A stretch of 64,000 bases of DNA from Rhizobiaceae bacterium (GTDB lineage: Bacteria > Pseudomonadota > Alphaproteobacteria > Rhizobiales > Rhizobiaceae), in the NCBI GenBank assembly GCA_019635695.1, contig JAHBYZ010000008.1:1-64000 (forward strand), written 5' to 3'. Positions 42,311 to 50,758 of the stretch are shown piece after piece. The notes beneath the pieces are model-generated. The model was not told the origin of the DNA. It saw only the letters and a list, made by a program, of their open reading frames with translations, and ran no database searches. Within the stretch, counting starts at the first letter, position 1. The number at the start of each line of letters is the position of its first letter. The position numbers and the translations under genes are program-made.

Positions 42311-42793
42311 TCACCCCGCCCTGGCGGTCGCCAGCGCGCGGCCAAAAGCGGCGGCGAAGGTCTCGCGGTCGTCGGGATTGAGGAAGCCGCCTATTGTGAC
42401 GATGCGGCCCTCGCTCTCGACAGCCATGCTGACGATGCCGATCTCGTCGTGGCGGTCGACCGAAAACCGCGTCCAGAACGGGTTGAAGCGATGCGCCACC
42501 GTACGGCCGGACGGCGCGACCTTGCGGATGTCGAGCGCGGTGCGCCGCACCTCGACCTCCTCACGGGCGCGGGCCTGCCGGTAGTTCCAGCGGAAGGCGA
42601 GCCAGATCGCCAGCACATCGAGGCCGAGGAAGCCGAAGATCGGCCAGGCGCCGAGCGACCAGAACAGCAGGCCGAAGAACAGCCACACGCCGACCAGCAC
42701 GCCCATCAATATGCCGAAGCCCTTCGGTCCCAGGGAGCGATAGGGTGTGAGCAGCGCCCGAAAGATCGGCGCGTCGGCATGACTTTCAGCCAT
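42311..42793 (-). CDS. DUF2244 membrane protein
   Basis: A 160-residue protein with two adjacent membrane segments (about 27-70) separated by a very short turn, then a soluble beta-rich domain (ALDIRKVAPSGRTVAHRFNP). It fits DUF2244, an alphaproteobacterial family of unknown function. ATG 42793 is 21 bases from the divergent nth start, so the two genes share a promoter region; the pairing recurs in rhizobia but its meaning is not known. Confidence 0.8.
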   Translation of the reverse strand: MAESHADAPIFRALLTPYRSLGPKGFGILMGVLVGVWLFFGLLFWSLGAWPIFGFLGLDVLAIWLAFRWNYRQARAREEVEVRRTALDIRKVAPSGRTVAHRFNPFWTRFSVDRHDEIGIVSMAVESEGRIVTIGGFLNPDDRETFAAAFGRALATARAG

Positions 42794-42814
42794 GGCCGAT
42801 ATTATAGAGGCGTG

Positions 42815-43549
42815 ATGGCCGAGCCCAAGCCCCAAAAAGCCGCAGTGCGGAAGAAGCCGGTGCGCCGCGCGCTAAGATCGGCCTATTCGCCGGCCGAGAT
42901 TCACGAGATCTTCCGGCGCTTCTCGGTGCAGAGACCGGAGCCGAAGGGCGAGTTGGAATCAGTCAACGCCTTCACACTGCTGGTGGCGGTTGTGCTGTCG
43001 GCGCAGGCGACCGACGCCGGCGTCAACAAGGCGACGCGCGGCCTGTTCGCGGCCGCCGACACGCCGCAGAAGATGCTTGCGCTCGGCGAAGAAGGGGCGG
43101 CGAAGCACATCCGCACCATCGGCCTGTGGCGCAACAAGGCGAAGAACGTGATCGCGCTGTCGCAGGCGCTGGTGCGCGACCATGACGGCGAGGTGCCGGA
43201 CAGTCGCGAAGCCCTTCAGGCCCTGCCCGGCGTCGGGCGCAAGACGGCCAACGTTGTGCTCAACATCCACTTCGGCCAGCCGACCATGGCCGTCGACACC
43301 CACATCTTCCGGATCGGCAACCGGCTGAAGCTCGCGCCCGGCAAGACACCGGACGAGGTGGAGCGGCGACTGGTCGCGATCATCCCGCCGCAATATATGC
43401 GCCACGCGCATCACTGGCTGATCCTGCATGGGCGCTATGTCTGCAAGGCGCGCAAGCCGGAATGCGACCGATGCATCATCGCCGATATCTGCAAGTCGCC
43501 GGAGAAATGGTGCGACGTGCCGGCGCCGCTGGTTGAACTGCCTCAGTAG
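42815..43549 (+). CDS. nth: Endonuclease III
   Basis: A 244-residue base-excision repair glycosylase/AP lyase for oxidised pyrimidines. The helix-hairpin-helix LPGVGRKTANVV holds the catalytic Lys, VDTHIFRI the catalytic Asp, and C-x6-C-x2-C-x5-C near the end binds a 4Fe-4S cluster. A basic N-terminal extension of about 20 residues is present. ATG 42815 follows GAGG by four bases. The last seven bases overlap the convergent DUF2214 gene. Confidence 0.96.
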   Translation: MAEPKPQKAAVRKKPVRRALRSAYSPAEIHEIFRRFSVQRPEPKGELESVNAFTLLVAVVLSAQATDAGVNKATRGLFAAADTPQKMLALGEEGAAKHIRTIGLWRNKAKNVIALSQALVRDHDGEVPDSREALQALPGVGRKTANVVLNIHFGQPTMAVDTHIFRIGNRLKLAPGKTPDEVERRLVAIIPPQYMRHAHHWLILHGRYVCKARKPECDRCIIADICKSPEKWCDVPAPLVELPQ

Positions 43550-43995
43550 ACTCCGCGCGCCATCATCGCGGCAAAGACGGGGATCAGCAGGAAAATCCCC
43601 AGTTGCCACCGGATGAGGCGCCGGACGCCGGCGATCTCGGCATCCGGCGGCACATAAAGGCCGGTCGCGGCGCGCATGCCGCGGCGCCAGCCGGCGATGC
43701 GCACGGTGGGCACGATCGACAACAGGCCGACCGCGGCGAAGGCGGCCATCTTGGCCCAGAAGCTGGTGCTGTAGACGTAGAACTCCCAGCCCTTCAGTCC
43801 GTAGAGCACGCGCAGGATGCCGACGACGATGACGGCGCCGGCCAGGCCGCCATAGGCCTGGTCGACATGGGCGAGTACGCGCAGGTCGCGGCCGGCCAGC
43901 CCCGGGCGCACAAGGGCAAATTCCACGGCGAGGGCCGCGGCCAGCGCAAAGATCAGGATGTGGTGGAGAATCGCCAGAAGCAGATCGAGGAGCAT
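43543..43995 (-). CDS. DUF2214 family membrane protein
   Basis: A 150-residue integral membrane protein with four hydrophobic segments, matching DUF2214. LRVLYGLKGWEFY and the pattern of conserved His/Arg at segment ends are family-like. ATG 43995 has GGAGGG just upstream. The function is not known; some relatives are suspected haem- or redox-linked membrane proteins on the basis of a conserved His. Overlaps the nth end by seven bases. Confidence 0.75.
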   Translation of the reverse strand: MLLDLLLAILHHILIFALAAALAVEFALVRPGLAGRDLRVLAHVDQAYGGLAGAVIVVGILRVLYGLKGWEFYVYSTSFWAKMAAFAAVGLLSIVPTVRIAGWRRGMRAATGLYVPPDAEIAGVRRLIRWQLGIFLLIPVFAAMMARGVY

Positions 43996-44095
43996 GTTCC
44001 CTCCGGGTGCCCCCGCACCCAACGCCGCAAATGGCGTGTCAGCAGGCTGCGATCAAGAGCTTGCCAACCCGCCCGCGGCCGCTAGCTTCGCGCTC

Positions 44096-44323
44096 ATGGC
44101 GCTGACACGCAAGCTGAACCCTATGTCGCCGGAGATCGAGCGCGCACTCGCAGGCCGAGGGCTCGGCCAGGCCTACGCCGAGCGGCCCGACTACCAGCGC
44201 AACGACTATCTCGGCTGGATCGCCCGCGCCAAGCTGCCCGCCACGCGGCAGAAGCGGCTCGACCAGATGCTGGACGAGCTTGAGCGCGGCGGCGTCTACA
44301 TGAACATGAAGTGGAACGGCTAG
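44096..44323 (+). CDS. YdeI/OmpD-associated C-terminal-like small protein
   Basis: A 75-residue basic protein resembling the C-terminal segment of YdeI/OmpD-associated proteins: RPDYQRNDYLGWIARAKLPATRQKRLDQML is the recognisable part (quoted here only as a region, residues about 31-60). As a free-standing small protein it occurs in many alphaproteobacteria. The function is unknown. It converges with the EI24 membrane protein gene, overlapping by four bases. Confidence 0.65.
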   Translation: MALTRKLNPMSPEIERALAGRGLGQAYAERPDYQRNDYLGWIARAKLPATRQKRLDQMLDELERGGVYMNMKWNG

Positions 44324-45030
44324 GGCCGCGCAGCTTCCCGCCTCGCCAGCATCTTGTGCAGATGCACCATCATCGCGGCAGCGAACAGCGGCGTCAGCAG
44401 GTTGAGCACCGGCACCGCGAGGAAGGCGGCGATCAGCAACCCGGCGGCGAAGACGGTGCCCCCGTTGCGCTTGCGCATCGCCTTGGCCTCGACCTCCGGC
44501 CGGTGGCGCATCGCCGCGAACTCGAAGAACTCACGGCCGAGCAGGTAACCATTGACGACGAAGAAGGCGGCAAGGTTGACCATAGGCACGAGAAGAAGGA
44601 ACAGCGCGAGCAGGTTGCCAAGGATCACGACACCAAGAAATTTGGCTGACAGAACCGCAGAACGCAGGGTCGGCACCGGTCGTCCCGGCGCGTCGTCCGG
44701 GTAATCCTCCGCTTCCACGATCGCCGCGACATCGTCCTGGAAGAAACCCGCGATCAGTGCCGTCACCGGCGCGATCAACAGACCAAGGACCAGCGCGAGG
44801 ACAACACCGGCGACGATCGTGCCCGCAGTGCCGAGCCAGCCGGCCCAATCGGGCATCCGAGGCATCCAGTCGTCGATCCATGGCAGCGCCACCCAGTCGA
44901 ACAGGCCGGCTATGCCGAACCAGGCCAGAACCAGGACCAGCGCCGTCAGGCCAAGCGACTTCCAAAGCACGGCGCGGAATTCGGGCGTGAAGAGCCGCGA
45001 CAACGCGGCGCGGGCGGCTTCGAGGATCAA
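44320..45030 (-). CDS. EI24-domain (CysZ-like) membrane protein
   Basis: A 236-residue membrane protein with about five hydrophobic segments and the EI24/CysZ pattern (FDWVALPWIDDWMP, NGYLLGREFFEFAAMR). CysZ imports sulfate in enterobacteria; alphaproteobacterial members are mostly untested, so sulfate transport is only a possibility. TTG 45030 is selected because GGAG is eight bases upstream and the hydrophobic N-terminus begins soon after. It is divergent from the adenosine-kinase-like gene. Confidence 0.8.
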   Translation of the reverse strand: MILEAARAALSRLFTPEFRAVLWKSLGLTALVLVLAWFGIAGLFDWVALPWIDDWMPRMPDWAGWLGTAGTIVAGVVLALVLGLLIAPVTALIAGFFQDDVAAIVEAEDYPDDAPGRPVPTLRSAVLSAKFLGVVILGNLLALFLLLVPMVNLAAFFVVNGYLLGREFFEFAAMRHRPEVEAKAMRKRNGGTVFAAGLLIAAFLAVPVLNLLTPLFAAAMMVHLHKMLARREAARP

Positions 45031-45154
45031 GACAACATCTCCATGCCCATGATCTAGGCAGCCTGGCCCGCACCCGCAACGCAGCGGTCGCGCAGGGTTG
45101 CAAAATGTGCCGCACAGGCTAGAGCAGTGCGGACTTCCCGAACGGAGCCAGTCC

Positions 45155-46147
45155 ATGAGCCGGTACGATGTGCTTTGCATCGGCAACGCTATCGTCGACA
45201 TCATCGCGCGCTGCGACGAGCGCTTCCTCGCCGACAACGGCATCGTCAAGGGCGCCATGAACCTGATCGACAGCGATCGGGCGGGGCTGCTCTATTCGCG
45301 CATGGGGCCTGCCATCGAGGCATCGGGCGGCAGCGCCGGCAATACCGCGGCGGGAGTCGCCAGCTTCGGCGGCAAGGCCGCCTACTTCGGCAAAGTATCG
45401 TCCGATCATCTCGGCGCGGTCTACACGCATGACATTCGCGCGCAAGGCGTCGCATTCGACACGCGGCCGCTGATGGGCGAGCCGCCGACGGCGCGCTCGA
45501 TGATCTTCGTGACGCCTGACGGCGAGCGCTCGATGAACACTTATCTCGGCGCCTGCGTGGAGCTCGGGCCTGAGGATGTCGAGGCTGACAAGGCGCGTGA
45601 GGCCAAGGTTACCTATTTCGAAGGCTATCTGTGGGACCCGCCGCGTGCAAAGGACGCGATCCGGCTGACCGCCAAGCACGCCCACCAGGCGGGGCGCGAG
45701 GTGTCCATGACGCTGTCGGATTCGTTCTGCGTCGATCGCTATCGCGACGAGTTCCTGGATCTGATGCGCTCCGGCACCGTCGACATCGTGTTCGCCAATG
45801 AAAGCGAACTGAAGGCGCTCTACCAGACCTCGTCGTTCGAAGCGGGGTTGGAGCAGATCCGGAGGGATTGCAAGCTGGCAGCGGTCACGCGCTCCGAGCT
45901 GGGCTCGGTTGTCGTGCGCGGCGGCGAGACCGCGAGAATCGACGCCATCGAGATCGCGCAGCTTGTCGATACCACGGGCGCAGGCGACCTCTATGCCGCC
46001 GGCTTCCTGTTCGGCTACACGCAAGGCCGCAGCCTGGCCGATTGCGGCGCGCTGGGCTCACTTGCGGCCGGGCTGGTGATCCAACAGATCGGCCCGCGGC
46101 CGCATATGAGCCTCAAGGAGGCGGCGCAGCAGCGCGGGTTGCTGTAA
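45155..46147 (+). CDS. Adenosine kinase / PfkB-family sugar kinase
   Basis: A 330-residue PfkB-type kinase. GNAIVDIIARCDE at the N-terminus and GGSAGNTAAGVASFGG are like adenosine kinases of alphaproteobacteria, and DTTGAGDLYAAGFLFG near the C-terminus has the catalytic Asp and ATP anion hole. The likely substrate is adenosine, giving AMP, though related family members act on other nucleosides or sugars. ATG 45155 follows CGGAG. It converges with bfr. Confidence 0.87.
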   Translation: MSRYDVLCIGNAIVDIIARCDERFLADNGIVKGAMNLIDSDRAGLLYSRMGPAIEASGGSAGNTAAGVASFGGKAAYFGKVSSDHLGAVYTHDIRAQGVAFDTRPLMGEPPTARSMIFVTPDGERSMNTYLGACVELGPEDVEADKAREAKVTYFEGYLWDPPRAKDAIRLTAKHAHQAGREVSMTLSDSFCVDRYRDEFLDLMRSGTVDIVFANESELKALYQTSSFEAGLEQIRRDCKLAAVTRSELGSVVVRGGETARIDAIEIAQLVDTTGAGDLYAAGFLFGYTQGRSLADCGALGSLAAGLVIQQIGPRPHMSLKEAAQQRGLL

Positions 46148-46168
46148 CCTGCTCCGCCGCAGCGGCGC

Positions 46169-46660
46169 TCAGTGGCCTTCCGCCTCGTCGGCCGAGGCCG
46201 AGTTCAACAGGCCGTACTTCTTGTCGCCCAGTTCGCCGAGAAGCTGGATCTGCGTCTCGAGGAAGTCGATATGGCCTTCCTCGTCAGATAGCAGATCCTC
46301 GAACAGCTTCATCGTGACGTAGTCGCCGATCTCCTGGCAGATCTCGCGCGACTTCTTGTAGGAGGTGCGGGCGTCGTATTCGCCGGCGAGATCCGCCTCC
46401 AGCACTTCCTTGACGTTCTGGCCGATGCGCAGGGGACCGACCTTCTGCAGGTTCGGATGGCCCTCGAGGAAGATGATGCGCGCGACGATCTTGTCAGCGT
46501 GGTGCATCTCCTCGATGGATTCGGCGCGTTCCTTCTTGGCGAGCTTCGCGTATCCCCAGTCTTCGAGAAGCCGGTAGTGCAACCAGTACTGGTTGACCGC
46601 ACCCAGCTCCAGGAAGAGGGCTTCGTTAAGCCGCTCTATGACTCTTGCTTCGCCCTTCAT
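46169..46660 (-). CDS. bfr: Bacterioferritin
   Basis: A 163-residue four-helix iron-storage protein that assembles into a 24-mer shell. The diiron ligands Glu18, Glu51 and His54 and the haem ligand Met52 (EEMHHADK) match the E. coli numbering exactly, so haem binding is expected. Its ATG lies 35 bases inside the end of bfd, so ferredoxin and bacterioferritin are translated from one message. A small GC hairpin follows it before the kinase gene end. Confidence 0.95.
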   Translation of the reverse strand: MKGEARVIERLNEALFLELGAVNQYWLHYRLLEDWGYAKLAKKERAESIEEMHHADKIVARIIFLEGHPNLQKVGPLRIGQNVKEVLEADLAGEYDARTSYKKSREICQEIGDYVTMKLFEDLLSDEEGHIDFLETQIQLLGELGDKKYGLLNSASADEAEGH

Positions 46661-46937
46661 GGCCGTGGCTCCCGAACTGGCCGCGCAATCCACGCACGCG
46701 GTCCAGGAATGTGATGCTGTCCATGTCACCGCGTGCGAGGCGTGCGTGATACTCCTCGGTCACGCGGATGATGGTTTCCACCACATTTGGGAAGCAGCCG
46801 CAACAGCGTCCGCGCTGATGCAGCGTATGATAGACCTTCGCCGGCACGATCAGCTGCCACGGATCTTTGTCGAGCAGGGACGTGATGGCCCGCTCGATCT
46901 CCTTGTCCGTAATGATGTTGCAGCTGCAGATCAGCAT
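46626..46937 (-). CDS. bfd: Bacterioferritin-associated ferredoxin
   Basis: A 103-residue 2Fe-2S protein that reduces bacterioferritin to release iron. The Cys ligands are at MLICSCN (two) and GRCCGCFPN (C-x2-C pattern). It is longer than the E. coli protein (64) by a C-terminal tail of about 30 residues that overlaps the bfr start. It is first in the bfd-bfr unit. No clear Irr or Fur box was seen upstream. Confidence 0.92.
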   Translation of the reverse strand: MLICSCNIITDKEIERAITSLLDKDPWQLIVPAKVYHTLHQRGRCCGCFPNVVETIIRVTEEYHARLARGDMDSITFLDRVRGLRGQFGSHGHEGRSKSHRAA

Positions 46938-47119
46938 CTACAAGGCTAACTCCGGCCTGCTGGCGCCCGGGCGAGGGGCGCTGGCTGGCGACATCAAACG
47001 CCAGGACGGTCCTGCAAGTCAACAGAAAACCCGACACCCAAGGTCAGGTATTGCCGTCGCCGAACCCAGCGGCGCTAAAATGTCGCGGCAGAATTTGTCA
47101 CCCCGGCGGGCTCCGGGCC

Positions 47120-47380
47120 TCAGCTTCTGCGGGGCGGGGCCTTGGCGTCCGCTTCGTCGGGATGCCAGTCGATCTTGGTCTGCTCATCCTCGTCGAGACC
47201 GAGCAGATAGCCCAGTCCACCCGGCCCGCCGGCAGCATACTTGCGGCCGCGGCGGCTCTTGGCGGCGTCGGCCTTGGCGCCGCGCTTGCGCTGCTGCTCG
47301 GGAAGGGCGGAAATGCCGGAACCGCGCCTGGGAGCCTTGTCCTGCCGGTCGGCTCCTGCGGGCTTCGTCTCGGACGGCAT
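47120..47380 (-). CDS. Small basic hydrophilic protein, unknown
   Basis: An 86-residue protein rich in Lys, Arg, Ala and Gly, without signal peptide or membrane segment. The middle is strongly basic (RKRGAKADAAKSRRGRKY) and the end acidic (DEDEQTKIDWHPDEAD). This looks disordered with a short ordered tail. I do not recognise a family. It is 22 bases downstream of another unknown gene on the same strand. Coding status is supported by codon pattern and position only. Confidence 0.5.
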   Translation of the reverse strand: MPSETKPAGADRQDKAPRRGSGISALPEQQRKRGAKADAAKSRRGRKYAAGGPGGLGYLLGLDEDEQTKIDWHPDEADAKAPPRRS

Positions 47381-47402
47381 GGCTCTTCTACTTCGGCAGC
47401 GG

Positions 47403-47687
47403 TCAGAACTGCCACCAGGACCCCGAACCCGTGCGCGTGCCGCGCTGCGGCCTGGCACGCTTGCGCTTCGGAACGGGCACGTGCGGCAGCTTTGCCTTGG
47501 TTTCGGAAATCGCGGCGGCGAGCGCTTCCCAGGCCTTGGCCAGCGCCCTGCGGCGGGACGGGGTGTCTCCCGGCCCAATTGGAATCTCGACGGTAACGCG
47601 CAGCCTGTCGCCGAGATCCTCGATGTCGATGCTCTGCCGGACACGCTGGCGCAGCTGCGGGACGGGTGTTTCAGTTTCAAGTTCCAT
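47403..47687 (-). CDS. Small protein of unknown function
   Basis: A 94-residue protein with a folded-looking N-terminal half (QSIDIEDLGDRLRVTVEIPI) and a basic tail rich in Lys/Arg ending GSGSWWQF. There is no signal peptide or membrane segment. ATG 47687 has GGGAG eight bases upstream, which supports translation. It precedes the other small gene on the minus strand and lies downstream of otsA. The family is not recognised. Confidence 0.55.
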   Translation of the reverse strand: MELETETPVPQLRQRVRQSIDIEDLGDRLRVTVEIPIGPGDTPSRRRALAKAWEALAAAISETKAKLPHVPVPKRKRARPQRGTRTGSGSWWQF

Positions 47688-47755
47688 GAAGACGACTCCC
47701 TTCAGCTTGCCTCGCGGCCATCGGTTTAAACCCGGTCGTTGCCCGCCGGTTCCCT

Positions 47756-49162
47756 TCACGCAGCGGAAGAGGCAACCGGCCCCGCCGACGAATCGACCAC
47801 CCGCGGCCTCCCCCGCAGCGCTGCAAGAAAGCGGTCGCGCCAGATCGATACGTCGCTGGCGCGCACGGCGGCCAAGAGCTTCCCGTGCCGCTCGCGCCGT
47901 TCCGCCGCCGGCATCGTCAGGGCCCGATACAGCACCTGCGCCATCGCCTCAGTGTCGTAGGGATTGACCAGCAGCGCGTCGGTCAGCTCCTCGGCGGCGC
48001 CGGCGAATTGCGACAGCACCAGCACACCCGGATTCTCCGAATCCTGCGCGGCGACATATTCCTTGGCCACGAGGTTCATTCCGTCGCGCAGCGGCGTGAC
48101 GAGTCCGACCTCGCTGGACCGGAGCAAGGCAGCCAGCTTGTCGCGCGGCACGGCGCGGTGGATGTACTTGATCGGCGTCCAGTCGAATTCCGCGAAACGC
48201 CCGTTGACGGCGCCCGACAGCTTCTCCAGTTCAGCGCGGATGTCGGCGTAGGCAGCGATGTCCTGTCGCGTCGGCGGCGCGATCTGCACCAGCGACACCA
48301 TGCGCTCCAGCTCCGGATGCTCGGCCAGCAGCCGTCCAAACGCCTCGAAGCGTGCCGGCAGTCCCTTGGAATAGTCGAGCCGGTCGACGCCGATCGCCTG
48401 CCTGCGTCCGAGGATGTCGCGACGCATGCGGTCGATCCTGATGTCCTCGGAGGCGCTGCCGGCCAGTTGCGCGAACCCATCGACATCGATGCCGATGGGA
48501 AAGCGGCGCGCGACGACCGTTCGCCCGTCGACGACCACCGTATCGTCTCCGGTCACCTCGCCGAGACCGTATTCACGCACGCAGCGCAGGAAATTGCCGA
48601 GGTCCGTCGTGGTCTGGAAGCCGACGACGTCGTGTGCGAGCAGAGACGACACGATGAATGCGTGGTTCGGCGTAGCCGCCAGAATCTCGGGCGGCGGAAA
48701 CGGTATGTGCAGGAAGAAGCCCATCCTGCCGGTCCAACCGGCCTCGCGCAGGAAGGCCGCCGCCGGCATCAGCTGATAGTCATGTACCCAGACGAGATCG
48801 TCAGGTTCGGCCACGTCGCGCAGAGCGGCGGCGAAGCGGCGATTGACTGCGAGATAGGCGTCGAAATGGTCGGAACGGTAGTCGACGAGATCGGCGCGGT
48901 AGTGGAACAGCGGCCACAGCACGCTGTTCGAATAACCGAGATAATATCGATCATACTCGACCGCGGGCACCCCGACATAGAGACAGGTGATGCTTCCAGC
49001 GCGCTCGCGCCGCGTTCCCTCGCCAGAACCGGCCTCGCCGCCGACCCAGACCCCGCCGCTTTCGCCCAGCACATCGGCAAGCGCCACCGCGAGCCCGCCG
49101 GATTGTGCGCGCCCTTTGCGCAAATCCGCCACACGATTCGAAACGACGATGAGCCGGCTCAT
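47756..49162 (-). CDS. otsA: Alpha,alpha-trehalose-phosphate synthase
   Basis: A 468-residue GT20 glycosyltransferase that joins UDP-glucose and glucose-6-phosphate to trehalose-6-phosphate. Visible motifs are VVSNRV at the start, WVHDYQLMP, FFLHIPFPPPE, GVDRLDYSKGLP and TPLRDGMNLVAKEY. ATG 49162 is chosen at the family's usual start. otsB lies about 760 bases away on the opposite strand with an alkyladenine glycosylase gene between. Trehalose protects against osmotic and drying stress. Confidence 0.95.
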   Translation of the reverse strand: MSRLIVVSNRVADLRKGRAQSGGLAVALADVLGESGGVWVGGEAGSGEGTRRERAGSITCLYVGVPAVEYDRYYLGYSNSVLWPLFHYRADLVDYRSDHFDAYLAVNRRFAAALRDVAEPDDLVWVHDYQLMPAAAFLREAGWTGRMGFFLHIPFPPPEILAATPNHAFIVSSLLAHDVVGFQTTTDLGNFLRCVREYGLGEVTGDDTVVVDGRTVVARRFPIGIDVDGFAQLAGSASEDIRIDRMRRDILGRRQAIGVDRLDYSKGLPARFEAFGRLLAEHPELERMVSLVQIAPPTRQDIAAYADIRAELEKLSGAVNGRFAEFDWTPIKYIHRAVPRDKLAALLRSSEVGLVTPLRDGMNLVAKEYVAAQDSENPGVLVLSQFAGAAEELTDALLVNPYDTEAMAQVLYRALTMPAAERRERHGKLLAAVRASDVSIWRDRFLAALRGRPRVVDSSAGPVASSAA

Positions 49163-49318
49163 GCCCGGCTCCCTGAAACACCTGAAAAAGACATCGATCT
49201 GACCCCAATCTAGGGTAAACGGGAGGAACACACAACAGTTCCGCTGCATTGCAGCATGATCTTGCTGCGCAGCAGCGCGCCGAGACGGCGCCCGGTCCTC
49301 AACAGGGAAAGGCTCTGC

Positions 49319-49906
49319 GTGTTCCTATCCGACACAACGAATGCTTCGTCAGACGCACGTGCAGTCGACGCTGCGTTTTTCGCGCGCCGGGCCGAACTTG
49401 TGGCAGCGGACCTGCTGGGGGCACTGCTGACTGTGGACAACGTGGGCGGAGTCGTTGTCGAGACGGAAGCATACGACGCCACCGACCCGGCCTCGCACAG
49501 CTTTCGCGGTGAAACCCCGCGCAACCGTTCGATGTTCGCAGCGCCGGGCACGGCCTACGTCTATCTCTCCTACGGGCTGCACTGGTGCCTGAACGCGGTG
49601 TGCCGGCGCGGCAGCGCGGTCTTGATCCGCGCGCTGGAACCGACCCACGGGATCGAGGCGATGCAGCGGCGGCGCGGTACCCACGAAGTCCGCCTGCTAT
49701 GCGCCGGCCCGGGCAGGGTGGGTCAGGCGCTCGGCGTCGACCGCGGGCACGACGGCGTGAGCCTGCTGGCGGCGCCGTTCCACCTCACCCTGCCGGACAG
49801 GCTGCCGGACATCGTCGCCGGGCCGCGCATCGGCATTTCGCAAGGCCGCGAGACGCCATGGCGGTTCGGGCTGGCCGGCTCGCGTTTCGTCAGCCGCCGA
49901 TTCTGA
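49319..49906 (+). CDS. DNA-3-methyladenine glycosylase (AAG/MPG family)
   Basis: A 195-residue alkyladenine glycosylase of the MPG type: [18 protein letters not shown] holds the catalytic Glu, TPRNRSMF and [16 protein letters not shown] the base-flipping pocket, and [12 protein letters not shown] the conserved tail. It removes alkylated or deaminated purines from DNA. GTG 49319 is preferred because GGGAAAGG lies just upstream and family similarity starts soon after; ATG 49256 would add 21 residues without similarity. It is followed 20 bases later by otsB. Confidence 0.87.
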   Translation: MFLSDTTNASSDARAVDAAFFARRAELVAADLLGALLTVDNVGGVVVETEAYDATDPASHSFRGETPRNRSMFAAPGTAYVYLSYGLHWCLNAVCRRGSAVLIRALEPTHGIEAMQRRRGTHEVRLLCAGPGRVGQALGVDRGHDGVSLLAAPFHLTLPDRLPDIVAGPRIGISQGRETPWRFGLAGSRFVSRRF

Positions 49907-49926
49907 CGCGCGGAGGAACCAAAGCC

Positions 49927-50754
49927 GTGTCACGTCGTTGCGACCCCGTGCCCCCCCCTGCCGAAACAGAGCTTCCCTGCGATCCGGTGCGGACCGGCGA
50001 GCTTCCGAGCCCCGCGCTGCCGCTCGAGCGAAATCGGACAGCTCTGTTCTTCGACTTTGACGGGACGCTGGCGCCAATCGTGACGGATCCGCACGAAGTG
50101 CGGTTGCCGGCGCGCACGGCGGACTTGCTGGCACGACTCTACACGCTGACGGATGGCGCGCTGGCGGTCGTGTCGGGCCGACCGATCGCCGAACTCGACC
50201 GGCTGCTGAAGCCGCTGCTTCTGCCCGTCGCGGGCGTACACGGGCGCGAGCGGCGTGACGGTGCCGGCCGGAAATTCGACTCCAACCCTGACGGCTCGGC
50301 CGTCAGCGCCGCCGATGGACCGCTCGCCGCGTTCGCGGGGCGACATGCCGGCACCCTGATCGAGCGCAAACCCGGCGCAGTGGCGCTGCACTACCGGCGG
50401 CGGCCCGAACTCGCGAAGCCGGTTCTGGAACTGGCACGTGAGATTGCCCGAACGCACCCTGCGTTGCGTCTGATCGAAGGCAAGATGGTGGTGGAGTTCT
50501 GTACAGGACTAGTCAGCAAGGGCGACGCAGTGGCGGCGTTCATGGCCGAACAGCCATTCGCAGGCCGGCGTCCGCTCTTCTTCGGCGACGACGTGACCGA
50601 CGAGGACGCCTATCCGGTGGTCAATGCCGCCGGCGGGCTTTCCGTCAGGATCGGCCCGGGCGAAACACGCGCGGGTTGCCGGCTGCCGGACGTCGAGATG
50701 CTGCAGGACTGGCTGTCGCGTCTGGCCCACAGCTGGTCGGTGCCAAACCCCTGA
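49927..50754 (+). CDS. otsB: Trehalose-6-phosphate phosphatase
   Basis: A 275-residue HAD-superfamily phosphatase. FFDFDGTLAPIV holds the two catalytic Asp residues, VSGRPIAEL is motif II, and FFGDDVTDEDAY the Mg-binding motif IV. It converts trehalose-6-phosphate to trehalose, completing the otsA pathway. GTG 49927 follows GGAGGA; the first 45 residues are Pro-rich and poorly conserved. Co-transcription with the glycosylase gene is likely from the 20-base gap. Confidence 0.93.
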   Translation: MSRRCDPVPPPAETELPCDPVRTGELPSPALPLERNRTALFFDFDGTLAPIVTDPHEVRLPARTADLLARLYTLTDGALAVVSGRPIAELDRLLKPLLLPVAGVHGRERRDGAGRKFDSNPDGSAVSAADGPLAAFAGRHAGTLIERKPGAVALHYRRRPELAKPVLELAREIARTHPALRLIEGKMVVEFCTGLVSKGDAVAAFMAEQPFAGRRPLFFGDDVTDEDAYPVVNAAGGLSVRIGPGETRAGCRLPDVEMLQDWLSRLAHSWSVPNP

Positions 50755-50758
50755 ACTT

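Noticed and set aside
40247-42814. A very long plus-strand open frame running into nth
   Set aside because: It is antisense to the Ada-like, threonine dehydratase-like and DUF2244 genes. Its translation is Arg/His/Gly-rich without family similarity until the nth start at 42815.
47453-47465. TGGCACG followed by TTGC resembling a sigma-54 promoter
   Set aside because: The four-base spacer between the two elements is missing and the site lies inside a small gene.
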